The position numbers and the translations under genes are program-made. The notes beneath the pieces are model-generated. The model saw only the letters and a list, made by a program, of their open reading frames with translations, ran no database searches and was not told the DNA's origin. DNA of 64,000 bases from Silicimonas algicola (lineage in GTDB: Bacteria > Pseudomonadota > Alphaproteobacteria > Rhodobacterales > Rhodobacteraceae), in assembly GCF_003148765.1 (NCBI RefSeq), contig NZ_QGGV01000013.1, positions 62,001 to 126,000 on the forward strand, written 5' to 3'. How positions within the stretch are numbered: the stretch's first letter is position 1; each line of letters starts with the position of its first letter. Below are positions 36,055 to 44,574 of the stretch, piece by piece.

Positions 36055-36714
36055 TCAGGTGATGTCGCCGTATCCCGGTGCGCGCTTGTCGCCTGTGACC
36101 ATTGCGCGGGCGAGGTTCTCGCGATGCCGGAAAGACGTCAGCACCACGCCTCCGACATGAAGCGCGGCCAGCAGCAGCATGAGATTGGCAAGGATCTCGT
36201 GCAGCTCTTCAACCGCCTCTTCGCCGCGCTCGCCGTACTCGCCACCGTCGTCGTCTGCCCAGGCGGGCGCGACTATCTGCGGCAGGTCTGGCAGCATCGC
36301 CACACGTGCTGGTTCCGCCATAAGCCAACCGGTGAAGGCGGTACCCGACAGGGTCACGAGCAGCGCCACCACCATGGCGGCACCGGCCGGGTTGTGGCCC
36401 AGGTATCGCCGCTCCTTGCCGCGAGCCATGTCTCCGAGATAGGCGAGCGTGTCGCGTGGGCCTTTCAGGAATTGCGCGAAGCGCGCATAGCGGCTGCCGA
36501 CGAGTCCCCAGATCAGCCGGAACGCCACGAGGCCGGCGACGGCGTATCCCGCGATCTCGTGCACGGGCTGCAGCTCGTCCGCGGTCAGCCAAGCCGTCGC
36601 GAACGCGGCGACCAGACCCCAGTGGAACACCCGGACGAGAGGGTCCCAGACCCGGACCTTGCCCGACGTCCTGGTGTTCATCGTCGCAGTGTCATGAGTG
36701 GTTGCGTCAGTCAT
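36055..36714 (-). CDS. Cytochrome b561-like membrane protein
   Basis: 219 residues of the prokaryotic cytochrome b561 / Ni-Fe hydrogenase b-subunit-like family: RVWDPLVRVFHWGLVAAFAT with the first haem His, PVHEIAGYAVAGLVAFRLIW with the second, and late histidines in VEELHEILANLMLLLAALHVGG. Four membrane segments. A periplasmic or loop segment near 150-165 is acidic (ADDDGGEYGERGEE). It overlaps the preceding PepSY gene by eight bases and is terminated at 35973. Expected role: transfer of electrons between the quinone pool and periplasmic carriers. Confidence 0.9.
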   Translation of the reverse strand: MTDATTHDTATMNTRTSGKVRVWDPLVRVFHWGLVAAFATAWLTADELQPVHEIAGYAVAGLVAFRLIWGLVGSRYARFAQFLKGPRDTLAYLGDMARGKERRYLGHNPAGAAMVVALLVTLSGTAFTGWLMAEPARVAMLPDLPQIVAPAWADDDGGEYGERGEEAVEELHEILANLMLLLAALHVGGVVLTSFRHRENLARAMVTGDKRAPGYGDIT

Positions 36715-37027
36715 TGTCGCCTCCTTCGCGGTCGCGGCGGGGGCGATCGTCGTCGTCCTCGTCCTCGTATTCGAACTCGATCACCTGGAGCGTGGCCGGA
36801 TGGACCGTCACCTCGATCCGACGCCCCTCGGCATCCCTGCCATCGATCTCGTAGCAGCCGTCGTCGATCTTGATGCGGCGCACCGTCCAGCCGTTCTCCT
36901 CGGCCAGCTGGGCAACGGCGTCGCGCGGTTGCCAATCGGCCATCGGCACGAAGCAATCGTCGTCCGCCAGCGCGACACCGGCTGGAAAGACCGCGAGAAA
37001 GCCGAGAATTGTCAATGTCTTCTTCAT
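36707..37027 (-). CDS. Secreted PepSY-domain protein
   Basis: 106 residues with a signal peptide (MKKTLTILGFLAVFPAGVALA). The mature PepSY-type domain reads DAVAQLAEENGWTVRRIKID, then CYEIDGRDAEGRRIEVTVHP and ends in an acidic/basic tail (EYEDEDDDDRPRRDREGG). Two Cys (DDDC and DDGC) could pair. The domain is common beside b561 cytochromes and two-component systems that sense envelope metal or redox stress. It is divergent from the response regulator with 145 bases between them and is the likely first target of that system. Confidence 0.85.
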   Translation of the reverse strand: MKKTLTILGFLAVFPAGVALADDDCFVPMADWQPRDAVAQLAEENGWTVRRIKIDDGCYEIDGRDAEGRRIEVTVHPATLQVIEFEYEDEDDDDRPRRDREGGDND

Positions 37028-37172
37028 GGGGCACACTCCTCGCTGCGGCCATCTTGATGCACTTCATGCGCGGCGAAGCTGACGGCAGCCTGAAGGGGCT
37101 TGGCCCACACGCTTCAGCTTCGTGTCAGCCAGACGGATCATGGAGGGTCATCGGGAAAGGACGGGAACCATC

Positions 37173-37832
37173 ATGCGCATCCTGCTGATCGAGGACGATA
37201 CGGTGCTGGGCGCCGCGGTGCGCGACCAGATAGCCGCGGATGGCCAGTCGGTGGACTGGGTCACGCGGCTCGACGTTGCCGACGACGCCGTGCGCGCCAC
37301 GTCCTTTGATCTGATCCTGCTCGATCTCATGTTGCCGGACGGCCGTGGTATCGGTTTCCTCAAGGGCTTGCGCACACGGGGGGAAGCGACGCCGGTCATC
37401 ATACTGACGGCGTTGGACCAGGTGTCGGACCGGATCGAGGGGCTGAACGCGGGGGCCGACGATTATCTCGTGAAGCCCTTTGATCTCGCCGAATTGTCAG
37501 CGCGGATCGGCTCGGTCGCCCGGCGCTATAGCGGCAACCCGAACCCGATCATCACGCACGGGTCGCTTCAGATCGACCTGGCCGCGCACAGCATTTATCG
37601 CGACGGCAGGTCCGTCCAGCTGACGGCCCGGGAATGGGCGCTCTTCGAGGCGTTTCTATCCCGCCCGGGTCAGCTTCTGTCGAAGGCGCAGCTGGAAGAA
37701 AAGCTCTACGCCTTCGACACCGAGGTGGAGAGCAACACCATCGAGGTTCATGTCAGCCGTCTGCGCAAGAAGTTGGGGAGCGCGGTCATCGAGACCGAGC
37801 GCGGAATGGGCTACAGACTGGGTAAAGCATGA
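37173..37832 (+). CDS. OmpR-family response regulator
   Basis: 219 residues from ATG 37173. The receiver has the acidic pair LLIEDDTVLG, phospho-Asp in LILLDLMLPDGRG, Thr in VIILTALD and Lys in DDYLVKPFDL. The effector is a winged helix: LQIDLAAHSIYRDGRSVQLT, EWALFEAFLSRPGQLLSKAQ and SNTIEVHVSRLRKKLG. It resembles QseB/PmrA/TctD regulators. It overlaps its kinase gene by four bases (ATGA) and is divergent from the PepSY-cytochrome unit it probably controls. Confidence 0.95.
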   Translation: MRILLIEDDTVLGAAVRDQIAADGQSVDWVTRLDVADDAVRATSFDLILLDLMLPDGRGIGFLKGLRTRGEATPVIILTALDQVSDRIEGLNAGADDYLVKPFDLAELSARIGSVARRYSGNPNPIITHGSLQIDLAAHSIYRDGRSVQLTAREWALFEAFLSRPGQLLSKAQLEEKLYAFDTEVESNTIEVHVSRLRKKLGSAVIETERGMGYRLGKA

Positions 37833-39196
37833 AGTGGCCCGCCAGCCTTCAGGCGCGGCTCGGCCTGTCGCTGGGCCTCGTGCTGACGGTCCTGTGGCTG
37901 CTGGCCGCTACGGTCACGGCGGTGATAGTGCGGGGCGAGATGGACGAGGTCTTCGACAGCGCCCTGCGCGAGACCGCGGAACGCATCCTGCCGCTGGCGG
38001 TGACCGACATCGTCGGACGCGAGGACCAGGGGGTGACGCAGCGGCTCGCGCCAATTCGCGAGCACGACGAGTTCTTCACTTACCTCGTGCGCGACGCCGA
38101 GGGTCTGATCTTGCTGCAATCCCATGCGGCAGACCCCGCAGTGTTTCCACCCTACGATGGGCCGGGTTTCCGCCAGACCGCAACTCACCGGCTCTACAGC
38201 GACGCGGCGCTCCAGGGGACGATCCGCATCACCGTTGCCGAACCGTTGGCGCATCGCGCGTCCGTCGCGCGGGAAATCCAGGTGGGCCTCGGCCTGCCGC
38301 TCCTGATCGTGCTGCCACTCGCGCTTGCGGCGATTGTCCTGGCCGTCCGCTTCAGCCTCAATCCCCTGCGCAGGTTCCGCGCGCGCCTAGAGGCGCGGGG
38401 CGCCCGTGACCTCTCGGAGGTTCCCGCCGACGATCTGCCGACGGAGATCGGCCCGCTGGCCACGACCCTGAACAGCCTTTTGGCCAGGTTGCGCGAAGCG
38501 TTCGAGGCAGAGCGCAGCTTTGCCGCCAACGCAGCGCACGAGCTGCGAACCCCGCTGGCAGGGGCCATCGCGCAGGCGCAGCGGCTTCAGTCGGAAACGC
38601 AGGACCCGGCCACGGGAGCGCGGGCTGCAGAGATCGAGGCGACGCTCAAGCGCCTGACCCGGCTTTCCGAACGCCTCTTGCAGCTTGCGCGGGCGGAAGG
38701 TGGGCGCCTGCGGGTTGACCGAAGCGCAGACCTGAGAGCCGTTGCGCGTGTTGTGGTTGACGATCTGGGGCGCGCGGGCGCGCCAGGCCGCATCGCGCTG
38801 ACGCTGTCCGAGACGTCGATCATGTCGGACATCGACCCCGACGCGTTCGGAATCTTGTGCCGAAACCTCGTAGAGAATGCCCTTCTTCATGGGACAGAAA
38901 CTGCACCGGTCGATGTCACCCTGACGGCCGATGGGCAGTTGATCGTCGCAAACGACGGGCCCACCCTGTCGCGCGAGACCCTTGACCGGCTGACAGCACG
39001 TTTCGAACAGGCAAGTGAAGGAACCGATGGCAGCGGGCTTGGCCTCGCAATAGTGGCCGCCATTGCAGAGCGTATTGGCAGCTCCCTCATCCTGAAATCG
39101 CCGCGGTCGAATGGCGCATCGGGTTTCGAAGTGACGCTTGATCTTCCGGTAGAAGGATCGAGGGGATCCAACCGGAACGGCGCTGTCAGTCACTGA
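37829..39196 (+). CDS. Sensor histidine kinase, QseC/TctE type
   Basis: 455 residues: first membrane segment ~10-33, periplasmic domain ~34-148, second segment ~150-175, HAMP-like linker, HisKA helix with phospho-acceptor His in SFAANAAHELRTPLAGAIAQ, then the ATP-binding domain with the N-box NLVENALLHG and G-box GTDGSGLGLAIV. The periplasmic domain is small and resembles the 2CSK_N type. Coupled translationally to the regulator upstream. Because its targets appear to be secreted PepSY and cytochrome proteins, it may sense envelope metal, polymyxin-like or redox stress. Confidence 0.93.
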   Translation: MKWPASLQARLGLSLGLVLTVLWLLAATVTAVIVRGEMDEVFDSALRETAERILPLAVTDIVGREDQGVTQRLAPIREHDEFFTYLVRDAEGLILLQSHAADPAVFPPYDGPGFRQTATHRLYSDAALQGTIRITVAEPLAHRASVAREIQVGLGLPLLIVLPLALAAIVLAVRFSLNPLRRFRARLEARGARDLSEVPADDLPTEIGPLATTLNSLLARLREAFEAERSFAANAAHELRTPLAGAIAQAQRLQSETQDPATGARAAEIEATLKRLTRLSERLLQLARAEGGRLRVDRSADLRAVARVVVDDLGRAGAPGRIALTLSETSIMSDIDPDAFGILCRNLVENALLHGTETAPVDVTLTADGQLIVANDGPTLSRETLDRLTARFEQASEGTDGSGLGLAIVAAIAERIGSSLILKSPRSNGASGFEVTLDLPVEGSRGSNRNGAVSH

Positions 39197-39239
39197 CCGT
39201 TGGTCCAGGATTCACGATACCTGCCTACTGTTTACATTG

Positions 39240-39395
39240 ATGCTGAATCGGCTGTTCCTGGGGCGCTGGTCGACGGTGTGGTCGGTCGTCGCCCTCTGTG
39301 TCGTTGCGCACCTGACGTTGGTCGATCCACCCGGGCGGATGTTTGTTCCACGGCCACGTTGGGGGCAGAAAGAACAGACGCCTTTTTTGCTGTAA
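39240..39395 (+). CDS. Possible small membrane protein
   Basis: A 51-codon frame: MLNRLFLGRWSTVWSVVALC, then VVAHLTLVDPPG, ending TPFLL. It contains one convincing membrane segment with a basic N terminus. No clear ribosome site precedes it and no family is known to me. It lies 43 bases after the kinase gene on the same strand. The remaining ~230 bases to the cupredoxin show nothing. Confidence 0.3.
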   Translation: MLNRLFLGRWSTVWSVVALCVVAHLTLVDPPGRMFVPRPRWGQKEQTPFLL

Positions 39396-39625
39396 GTCAA
39401 CGGCATTGTTTCTCGCTCATGCGCAGATGCGCATGAGATGGAGATTGCATGATACGCACGAATCCGGTCGCAAAACCTGCGGCAATCCGGCTGCGCAACC
39501 CTCAGCAAGTCTGCATTCTCGCTCTTCAGAGAGCAGCTTGATCAAGATCAAATCATTTTATGCACAAGTGCACTAAGGTCTTGGAGAGCACACATGGGTG
39601 CTCCATTCCTTTGAAAGGAAGCATA

Positions 39626-40078
39626 ATGTATGCGATTCGAACCATATTTGGTCTTTCCGCTCTGGTCTTCGCGACGACTGCGACAGCCGAAGGCGACCTG
39701 AGCCGCGCAAACGTTATTGATGTCGCAATCGAATTAGGCAGCAACGATGAGGGGATGTATTTCAGTCCTGACAACTATGAGTTCGAGACCGGCCAGGCGT
39801 ATCGGTTGATTTTGACAAACGTCGATGAAATCAAGCATGAAGTTGCGCTGAACGAAATGGGTGAACGCATATTCACCCGCAAGATCGAGGCATCCGATGT
39901 CGACGGCAATCTGATAACTGAGGTCAAAGGGTCGATCAGGGAAGTCGAAGTTGGTCCGGGCAGGACGGTTGAATGGTTTATTGTACCTGTGCAAACGACA
40001 GATGGTCCTGTGGAGATCACATGTGAAATCCCTGGCCATTATGAATCAGGAATGCATGCAAGCGTCGTGATAAACTAG
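39626..40078 (+). CDS. Secreted cupredoxin
   Basis: 150 residues; GAAAGGAAGCATA precedes the ATG. The signal peptide ends near ATTATAEG. Type 1 copper ligands fit His71 (NVDEIKHEVAL), Cys133 (VEITCEIPGH), His138 and Met143 (YESGMHASVVIN), giving the plastocyanin/azurin-like C-x4-H-x4-M spacing. Expected to carry electrons or copper in the periplasm. The DNA is AT-richer than the redox locus upstream, and degenerate recombinase DNA follows, so it may have arrived separately. Confidence 0.88.
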   Translation: MYAIRTIFGLSALVFATTATAEGDLSRANVIDVAIELGSNDEGMYFSPDNYEFETGQAYRLILTNVDEIKHEVALNEMGERIFTRKIEASDVDGNLITEVKGSIREVEVGPGRTVEWFIVPVQTTDGPVEITCEIPGHYESGMHASVVIN

Positions 40079-40314
40079 CGCATTCGGTTTTGTCGGCTTC
40101 ATAGGCCGGCGAAAAATACATGCGGCGGGGCTATACTTTCTGATCAGCAGCGCTTCGCATCCTCAATATGAGTTCTTGTTGAGACAAGGTGTGGCGACAA
40201 AAAATCATTCGCATGCGGAAACCCGCAAATTGGCACTTAAGTCGTCACAGGTTATGTCGACACCAAAGAATGGCTTTTTGCAATCGTTATTGGCTCGTAT
40301 AAAGGTAGCGGACC

Positions 40315-40612
40315 TTAGCCCGGAGCGTCAGCAGGAAGGCCGCGTTGCGGCTCAACCGGTCGAGCATGGCAATCACCAAGGTCGCTCCGGTGAGCTTGGC
40401 GAGGGTCAGCGCCTTGACCAGTTCAGGTCGCTCGTTCTTCCCCCCGCTCTCGACCTCGGTAAAGCGTGCCAGGACGTCCGCACCTCGGGAGCTGGCGAAG
40501 TCGTCGATGGCCTTCCACTGCGCTTCGAGGCCGAGGCCCGACATCTCTTGCCTGGCGGTTTAGACCCGCTCGTAGGCGACGAACTTCTGCGATGGGGCAG
40601 TCTCTCTGACCA
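40315..40612 (-). pseudogene. Serine recombinase 5' fragment, catalytic Ser codon changed to stop
   Basis: The minus strand starts MVRETAPSQKFVAYERV like the gene at 18735, but the Ser of YERVST is a TAA stop. It continues GLGLEAQWKAIDDFASSRG, then LTGATLVIAMLDRLSRN and LLTLR, after which homology ends at about 40318. The C-terminal half is missing. The conserved 40-base inverted repeat is intact upstream. The 235 bases between it and the cupredoxin show no gene. Confidence 0.85.
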
Positions 40613-40652
40613 TGTACACACCTGCCTGACGTTGGTTGCGCAGATCTGTACA
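40613..40652. repeat. Second copy of the 40-bp recombinase-associated inverted repeat
   Basis: Minus strand: TGTACAGATCTGC, 14 bases, GCAGGTGTGTACA, ending at the first base of the decayed recombinase start codon. Same length, spacing and position as 18696-18735. Confidence 0.75.
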
Positions 40653-41493
40653 TCGCTCCGAAGAAGTCCGGAGTGTAGGATGTTATGGCCTAGCACCTCG
40701 GTATCGCCGGACTAAGCCGATCGATTAACGCAATCATGTACCTGCAGCATCATGTCGAAACCCCCACTTGATGATCGCGATGATAGCACACGGGGCAGTT
40801 TCGACGAATCTGCCAAGGGGATCTTGGCTCAACACAGCAACGCGGCCTGTCTCACGCTTTGCCAACGATCGCCCCACGCTCCTCGTATTCGCGGCCGCTG
40901 CATCTTTCAGAAAGGCGTGTGCAGCAGCGTGGCGAGCACGAAGATGGACACGATCGCAAGGTATTTGCTTCGGTTCAGTCTCGCCAGGCTCAAGCCGCCT
41001 TCTCCATAGCCGGTGATCGCGACGCAGCCTGACAGCTGCCTCATAGCATCGGAACGACCAGTTCTAGCTGGCTGGGGAACTTCCAGCGCCGGAAGGCTCA
41101 GGGCCCTCGACTTCGCATGCGTGGCAAACATCGCCAACTCTCTTTAACAGACGGACCGCACAGGCCTCCAACATGGAAGTCGAGAGGTACGCAACAGGAT
41201 ACACCGGCTCATCGTACCGGCACGGGTGACCCTCAGTCAAAGTGGCGGCGGTTGCCCTGCCTCTCCGCGCAACAATCACCCCTGGCCTCGTCCACCGTCG
41301 CGCGGGCCGGGCAGCGTCACAACTTATCCGCGAAGGTTTCACCCCTCGGCCATGATGGCGGTGTGTAACAGAGCCCTTCCGCGTGCTGACACTAACGTCG
41401 CGACCTACGAGCCAGTTTGATTTGGATCAGCGCGCGATTCCGAGATTCCCCTAGTTTTCGGATACGCGTCGCTTGGCGCGAAAGGAGCACTCC
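40653..41493. other. Long region without a supported gene
   Basis: About 840 bases. Several overlapping short frames exist on both strands (for example a minus frame ending LAIVSIFVLATLLHTPF near 40910, with one hydrophobic stretch), but none has a good start, length and family match. The last ~30 bases carry the strong GAAAGGAGC ribosome site of the CsbD gene. Confidence 0.4.
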
Positions 41494-41667
41494 ATGGACA
41501 AGGATCGGGTGATCGGTTCCGCGAAGGTCGTCAAGGGAAAGGTCAAGGAGGCCGTCGGAAAGGCGGTGGGAGACGCCAAGCTTGAGACTGAGGGCAAGGC
41601 CGACAAGGCCGAGGGCAAGGTTCAGAATATCGTCGGCGGGCTGAAAGATGCGCTGCGCGGTGAGTGA
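41494..41667 (+). CDS. CsbD-family stress protein
   Basis: 57 residues preceded by GAAAGGAGCACTCC. Sequence MDKDRVIGSAKVVKGKVKEA then VGDAKLETEGKADKAEGKVQ is the CsbD signature: small, hydrophilic, Lys/Gly/Ala-rich and predicted helical. The family is induced by general stress in many bacteria, and its biochemical role is not known. Followed by a small membrane protein on the same strand. Confidence 0.93.
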   Translation: MDKDRVIGSAKVVKGKVKEAVGKAVGDAKLETEGKADKAEGKVQNIVGGLKDALRGE

Positions 41668-41775
41668 CCGTCAGACTCAGGTGGCAGTTTCCGCGCACCG
41701 GCGCCGCGATCCATGCAAGGTGCCTCCATGGTCGAGGCGGGCGCTATACGCGGGGCGTCGGGAGGCGCGATCAAC

Positions 41776-41922
41776 ATGAGCCGCAATGCGCTTTATCTCG
41801 TAATCGGTTTGCTTGCCGCCGGAGTCCTTGTCGTGGGCTACCTGTATTATCAGGAAAGCCGGAACCGGAGCGGCATCGAAATCGAGATCGGTGAGCACGG
41901 CGTCTCGATAGAAGAAAGATAG
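41776..41922 (+). CDS. Small single-span membrane protein
   Basis: 48 residues from ATG 41776, with GGGAGGCGC upstream. One membrane helix (ALYLVIGLLAAGVLVVGYLY) is followed by YQESRNRSGIEIEIGEHGVS and IEER. Proteins of this form are common downstream of CsbD genes in Rhodobacterales. A longer frame could start at 41713 but lacks a better ribosome site. Function unknown. Confidence 0.7.
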   Translation: MSRNALYLVIGLLAAGVLVVGYLYYQESRNRSGIEIEIGEHGVSIEER

Positions 41923-41994
41923 TCCGCCAGACCTTCTCGGACTGCGAATCGTGCAGGACGCATCAGGCAAGACCGGAAGATGCGTCCGGTTCTC

Positions 41995-42279
41995 GTAATA
42001 CTCAACGGATTGGCAGGATCCTGCCATCGACGTCTTGAAGTACCTGAAGGGGCTGCGTTTCGTCATTGGGCAAGGCTAGGGCGGGCACGACTCTGTCTCA
42101 AGGCCAGCTCTTCTAACAGTGCCCCTGAAAGGACTGCATCTCGTGATCGGGCGAGGGTAGGACGAACCTGTCTCCGGGCAAGTTCTTCAGGCAGTGCCGT
42201 TGAAAGGCGATTGTTTGGGCATTGCAGCAGGGTAGGCCGGACGCCGCTTCGTCTCAACTCACGGTTCTCTGACACGACC
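41995..42279 (-). mobile_element. Three IS6-type 5' ends in series
   Basis: Three successive left termini with the same minus-strand orientation. Fragment one (to 42123) has the transposase start MTKRSPFRYFKT and tip GGCACTGTTAGA. Fragment two (42124-42198) has a divergent start region and tip GGCACTGCCTGA. Fragment three (42199-42279) has a start like the copy at 1-704 and tip GGTCGTGTCAGA. Each keeps only 75-130 bases, so each element was cut by the next insertion or by recombination between copies. Confidence 0.75.
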
Positions 42280-42291
42280 AGCGCAAATGTT

Positions 42292-42430
42292 TCAACCCTC
42301 GGGGGCCGCGCTGGAAGAAGTGGACGCGATCTCAAGCGCGTCGAGGATGTCCTGGGTGTGTTCGCCCAGCCTCGGCGGCGGACGGCGACGGTTGACCGGC
42401 GTGTCCGAAATCTGACTTGATGCAACACCG
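42292..42430 (-). pseudogene. CaiB/BaiF CoA-transferase C-terminal fragment
   Basis: The minus frame reads SQISDTPVNRRRPPPRLGEH then TQDILDALEIAS and stops at 42292. The PAPRLGEHT-type ending is typical of class III CoA-transferases. Nothing upstream continues it; the IS6 tips abut its downstream side. It is not a copy of either CaiB gene at 52-55 kb. Confidence 0.65.
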
Positions 42431-42563
42431 CGACGACCGGACCTTCGCTGGGATGGTCGTATCGGTGGAAGAACCCGCTTTCCTTTAAGTACGGGCAAGA
42501 GCCTACCTTTGTCTTGTCTTGAATCTCTTAGTTGGTGGCTCTGTAGGATCTCTAGACGTTTGG

Positions 42564-42950
42564 CTACGTGGCGTTCTGTTCCTTGGCCTTCTTCTTCATA
42601 GCCTCTACTTCTTTCTTGGAGTAGCCTTCCGCCCATTTGTCCAGTCGGTACCGCTCAGTGCCGTCCGGTAGAATATACACAGGCTTCTTGGCCGTGCTCC
42701 CTCCCGAGGTCTTCTTGGTCTGACTAGCCTTTGGCGTCGCCTCTTCCTTCTTGGAAAATTCGCTTGTCATGTTCTTGAGCTTGTCCAAGAGATCTTCAGC
42801 TTCGTCACGCAGGTTCACACTCCGAGCCTTCTCAACAAACTGCTGAACCTTGGGTCTGATCTCGTTTACGAGATCCTGCATTTCGGATAGTGCCTTCATT
42901 CTGGCGTTCCGAATGTCTTCTAACCAGTCTCGCTTTTCGTTGTCGGCCAT
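42564..42950 (-). CDS. Hypothetical coiled-coil protein
   Basis: 128 residues, ribosome site GCGGAGGCAACGAC. The N-terminal ~65 residues are strongly helical and charged (MADNEKRDWLEDIRNARMKA; VQQFVEKARSVNLRDEAEDL). A Lys/Thr/Ser linker follows, then a compact ending PVYILPDGTERYRLDKWAEG with a Lys-rich tail. The layout recalls small nucleoid-associated proteins (coiled-coil plus basic C terminus), but no family match is claimed. GC content is clearly lower than in the surroundings, suggesting separate origin. Confidence 0.6.
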   Translation of the reverse strand: MADNEKRDWLEDIRNARMKALSEMQDLVNEIRPKVQQFVEKARSVNLRDEAEDLLDKLKNMTSEFSKKEEATPKASQTKKTSGGSTAKKPVYILPDGTERYRLDKWAEGYSKKEVEAMKKKAKEQNAT

Positions 42951-43082
42951 GTCGTTGCCTCCGCTCAGTTGGACGCAGTGTAGGGCCTCTTAGCGCCTTG
43001 GTCTACGGAGTCTACTACTACAAAATTTGAAGGTGTCATTTTCTTAGGACTACCGCGCCCCGAGGCCAGCAGAACCTGATGG

Positions 43083-43584
43083 TGTGTTGCGGACCAGGGG
43101 CAATGTCAGGTTCTGGCTGCTAGGCGATCACGAAGGCGCGCGCCTCGATTGTCGCCGGGCCCTTGCGATCAACCCGTCCTATCACCTCGCGCATCTGACG
43201 ATTGCCACCAGCGACATTCTTTCTGGCGCATTCAAACCGGGTGCACTTCGACTGTAGGAAATGATGCGCCGTGTGAACTTCGACCCCCAGAATCCGCTCT
43301 ATTTCTCGCTGATCGCGCTGGCGTTGCTGCTGGACGGGCAGGTAGACGCCGCGGTGGAAGCCGCCCGAGAAGGGCATGAACGCAACCCGCTGGGAGCTTG
43401 GAATGCGCTGGTCTACGCGGTGGCGGCGTCAGGCAACAATCGCATCATGGATGCCACGGCGTTCCGTAAGATGGTGAACCGCATCGATCTACCCCCGTCG
43501 CATTTCCTGGATTTTCCGTTCTTGGACCAAGGTATGGCTGAGGAACTCGCCGCACGAGCCAAAATAGCCGGGGTCGGAGCGTGA
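43083..43584 (+). pseudogene. Duplicated 3' end of the CadC-like regulator
   Basis: Nearly identical at base level to 22241-22740 (the last ~165 codons of the TPR regulator). A C-to-T change makes a TAG stop at 43255-43257 where the parent has CAG. Weaker similarity continues ~75 bases past the stop codon in both copies. No winged-helix part is present. It is followed directly by a recombinase fragment. Confidence 0.92.
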
Positions 43585-43705
43585 CGAGCCTGAGTTACTC
43601 GCATAGCAATCGTTCATTGGGCTTCCTGTGCTGCCCTACAGCGAACGCCGGTTTGTCCGCAAAGCGGGTGCAAGTGCACAGTGCAGCGAGCGCAATTCTT
43701 TTCCT

Positions 43706-44090
43706 CTGCGACATGCCGGAGGCGAATGACCTGACCGTGGGCATAATGGCGTTCGTTGCCCAGCAGGAACGGGACGCGATCTCGCGGGGGACGAAGGAAG
43801 CGCTGGCAGCGGTCAAGGCGCGCGGGGTGAAGCTCGGCAGTCCGAATAAGGCTGCGGCCCTCAGGCGGGCTGGGAAGGGCGGTTACGCGCTCCGGGCGGC
43901 GGTATCGAAGAATGCGGACGGGTTCGCGGAAAGTGCGCGTCCGGTGCTCGAGACCAGGCGCGCTCAGGGTACGACCAACCTCCGAGGGATTGCAGCGGAA
44001 CTGAACGACCGCGGGATGCTCACACGGCGCAGCGGGGATTGGCGGATGTCGAACGTGAGGTACCTGCTGGGACGACTAGGGTCCAATTGA
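43706..44090 (+). pseudogene. Serine recombinase C-terminal fragment
   Basis: Starts abruptly at CDMPEANDLTVGIMAFVAQ and runs intact through ISRGTKEALAAVKARGVKLG, RAAVSKNADGFAESARPVLE and the DNA-binding end LRGIAAELNDRGMLTRRSG to RYLLGRLGSN. The catalytic N terminus is absent. It preserves the correct C-terminal frame that the gene at 18735 has lost. Confidence 0.85.
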
Positions 44091-44255
44091 CCCGAGTAAT
44101 TTGGCCCAATCCGCTACTATCAGACTGAGAACTGAAATGGTTGCGCGGACGCCCATTGGCGCAAGAAATTGTTCGTCGAGAAACTTGAACGTTTGACTCT
44201 TGCCAGAGAAGCGCAGCCACATGGCGCCTCACCACCTAAAGAAGGGTCTTGAAAC

Positions 44256-44450
44256 ATGAAGAGCATATTTGTTGCATCGCTGATGGCCTTCGGCGCTTAC
44301 GGGTCGGCATACGCTGGCGGTCTTGACGAACCGATCATGGAACCTGTGATGGCGCCTGTGATCGTCGAAGAACAGTCCGGGACGTCCGGAGAGTTCGTTC
44401 TGCCTCTTATGGTAATCGCCATTATCGCAGCGATCGTCGCCGCCGACTGA
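44256..44450 (+). CDS. Small membrane/secreted protein
   Basis: 64 residues. Signal-like N terminus (MKSIFVASLMAFGAYGSAYA), a short middle GGLDEPIMEPVMAPVIVEEQ and a C-terminal hydrophobic helix (FVLPLMVIAIIAAIVAAD). Similar tiny proteins with an EP(V/I)(M/I)EP centre and a C-terminal hydrophobic tail are widespread in Rhodobacterales. AAGAAGGGTCTTGAAAC precedes the ATG. Function unknown. Confidence 0.65.
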   Translation: MKSIFVASLMAFGAYGSAYAGGLDEPIMEPVMAPVIVEEQSGTSGEFVLPLMVIAIIAAIVAAD

Positions 44451-44574
44451 CGATCGGATCGATCTCAACGGCGCGAGCATGACCTGTCGGCAGCTCGCGA
44501 ACCGGGATCGTGCCTGCGACGGGCGCGGTACGCGCCGCACGTGGGTTAGCGCCAGAGGCAGGACTGTACCGCTT

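Noticed and set aside
40768-41137. Overlapping frames on both strands with a hydrophobic stretch, considered as a small membrane protein
   Set aside because: No ribosome site, no family match and competing frames of equal quality.
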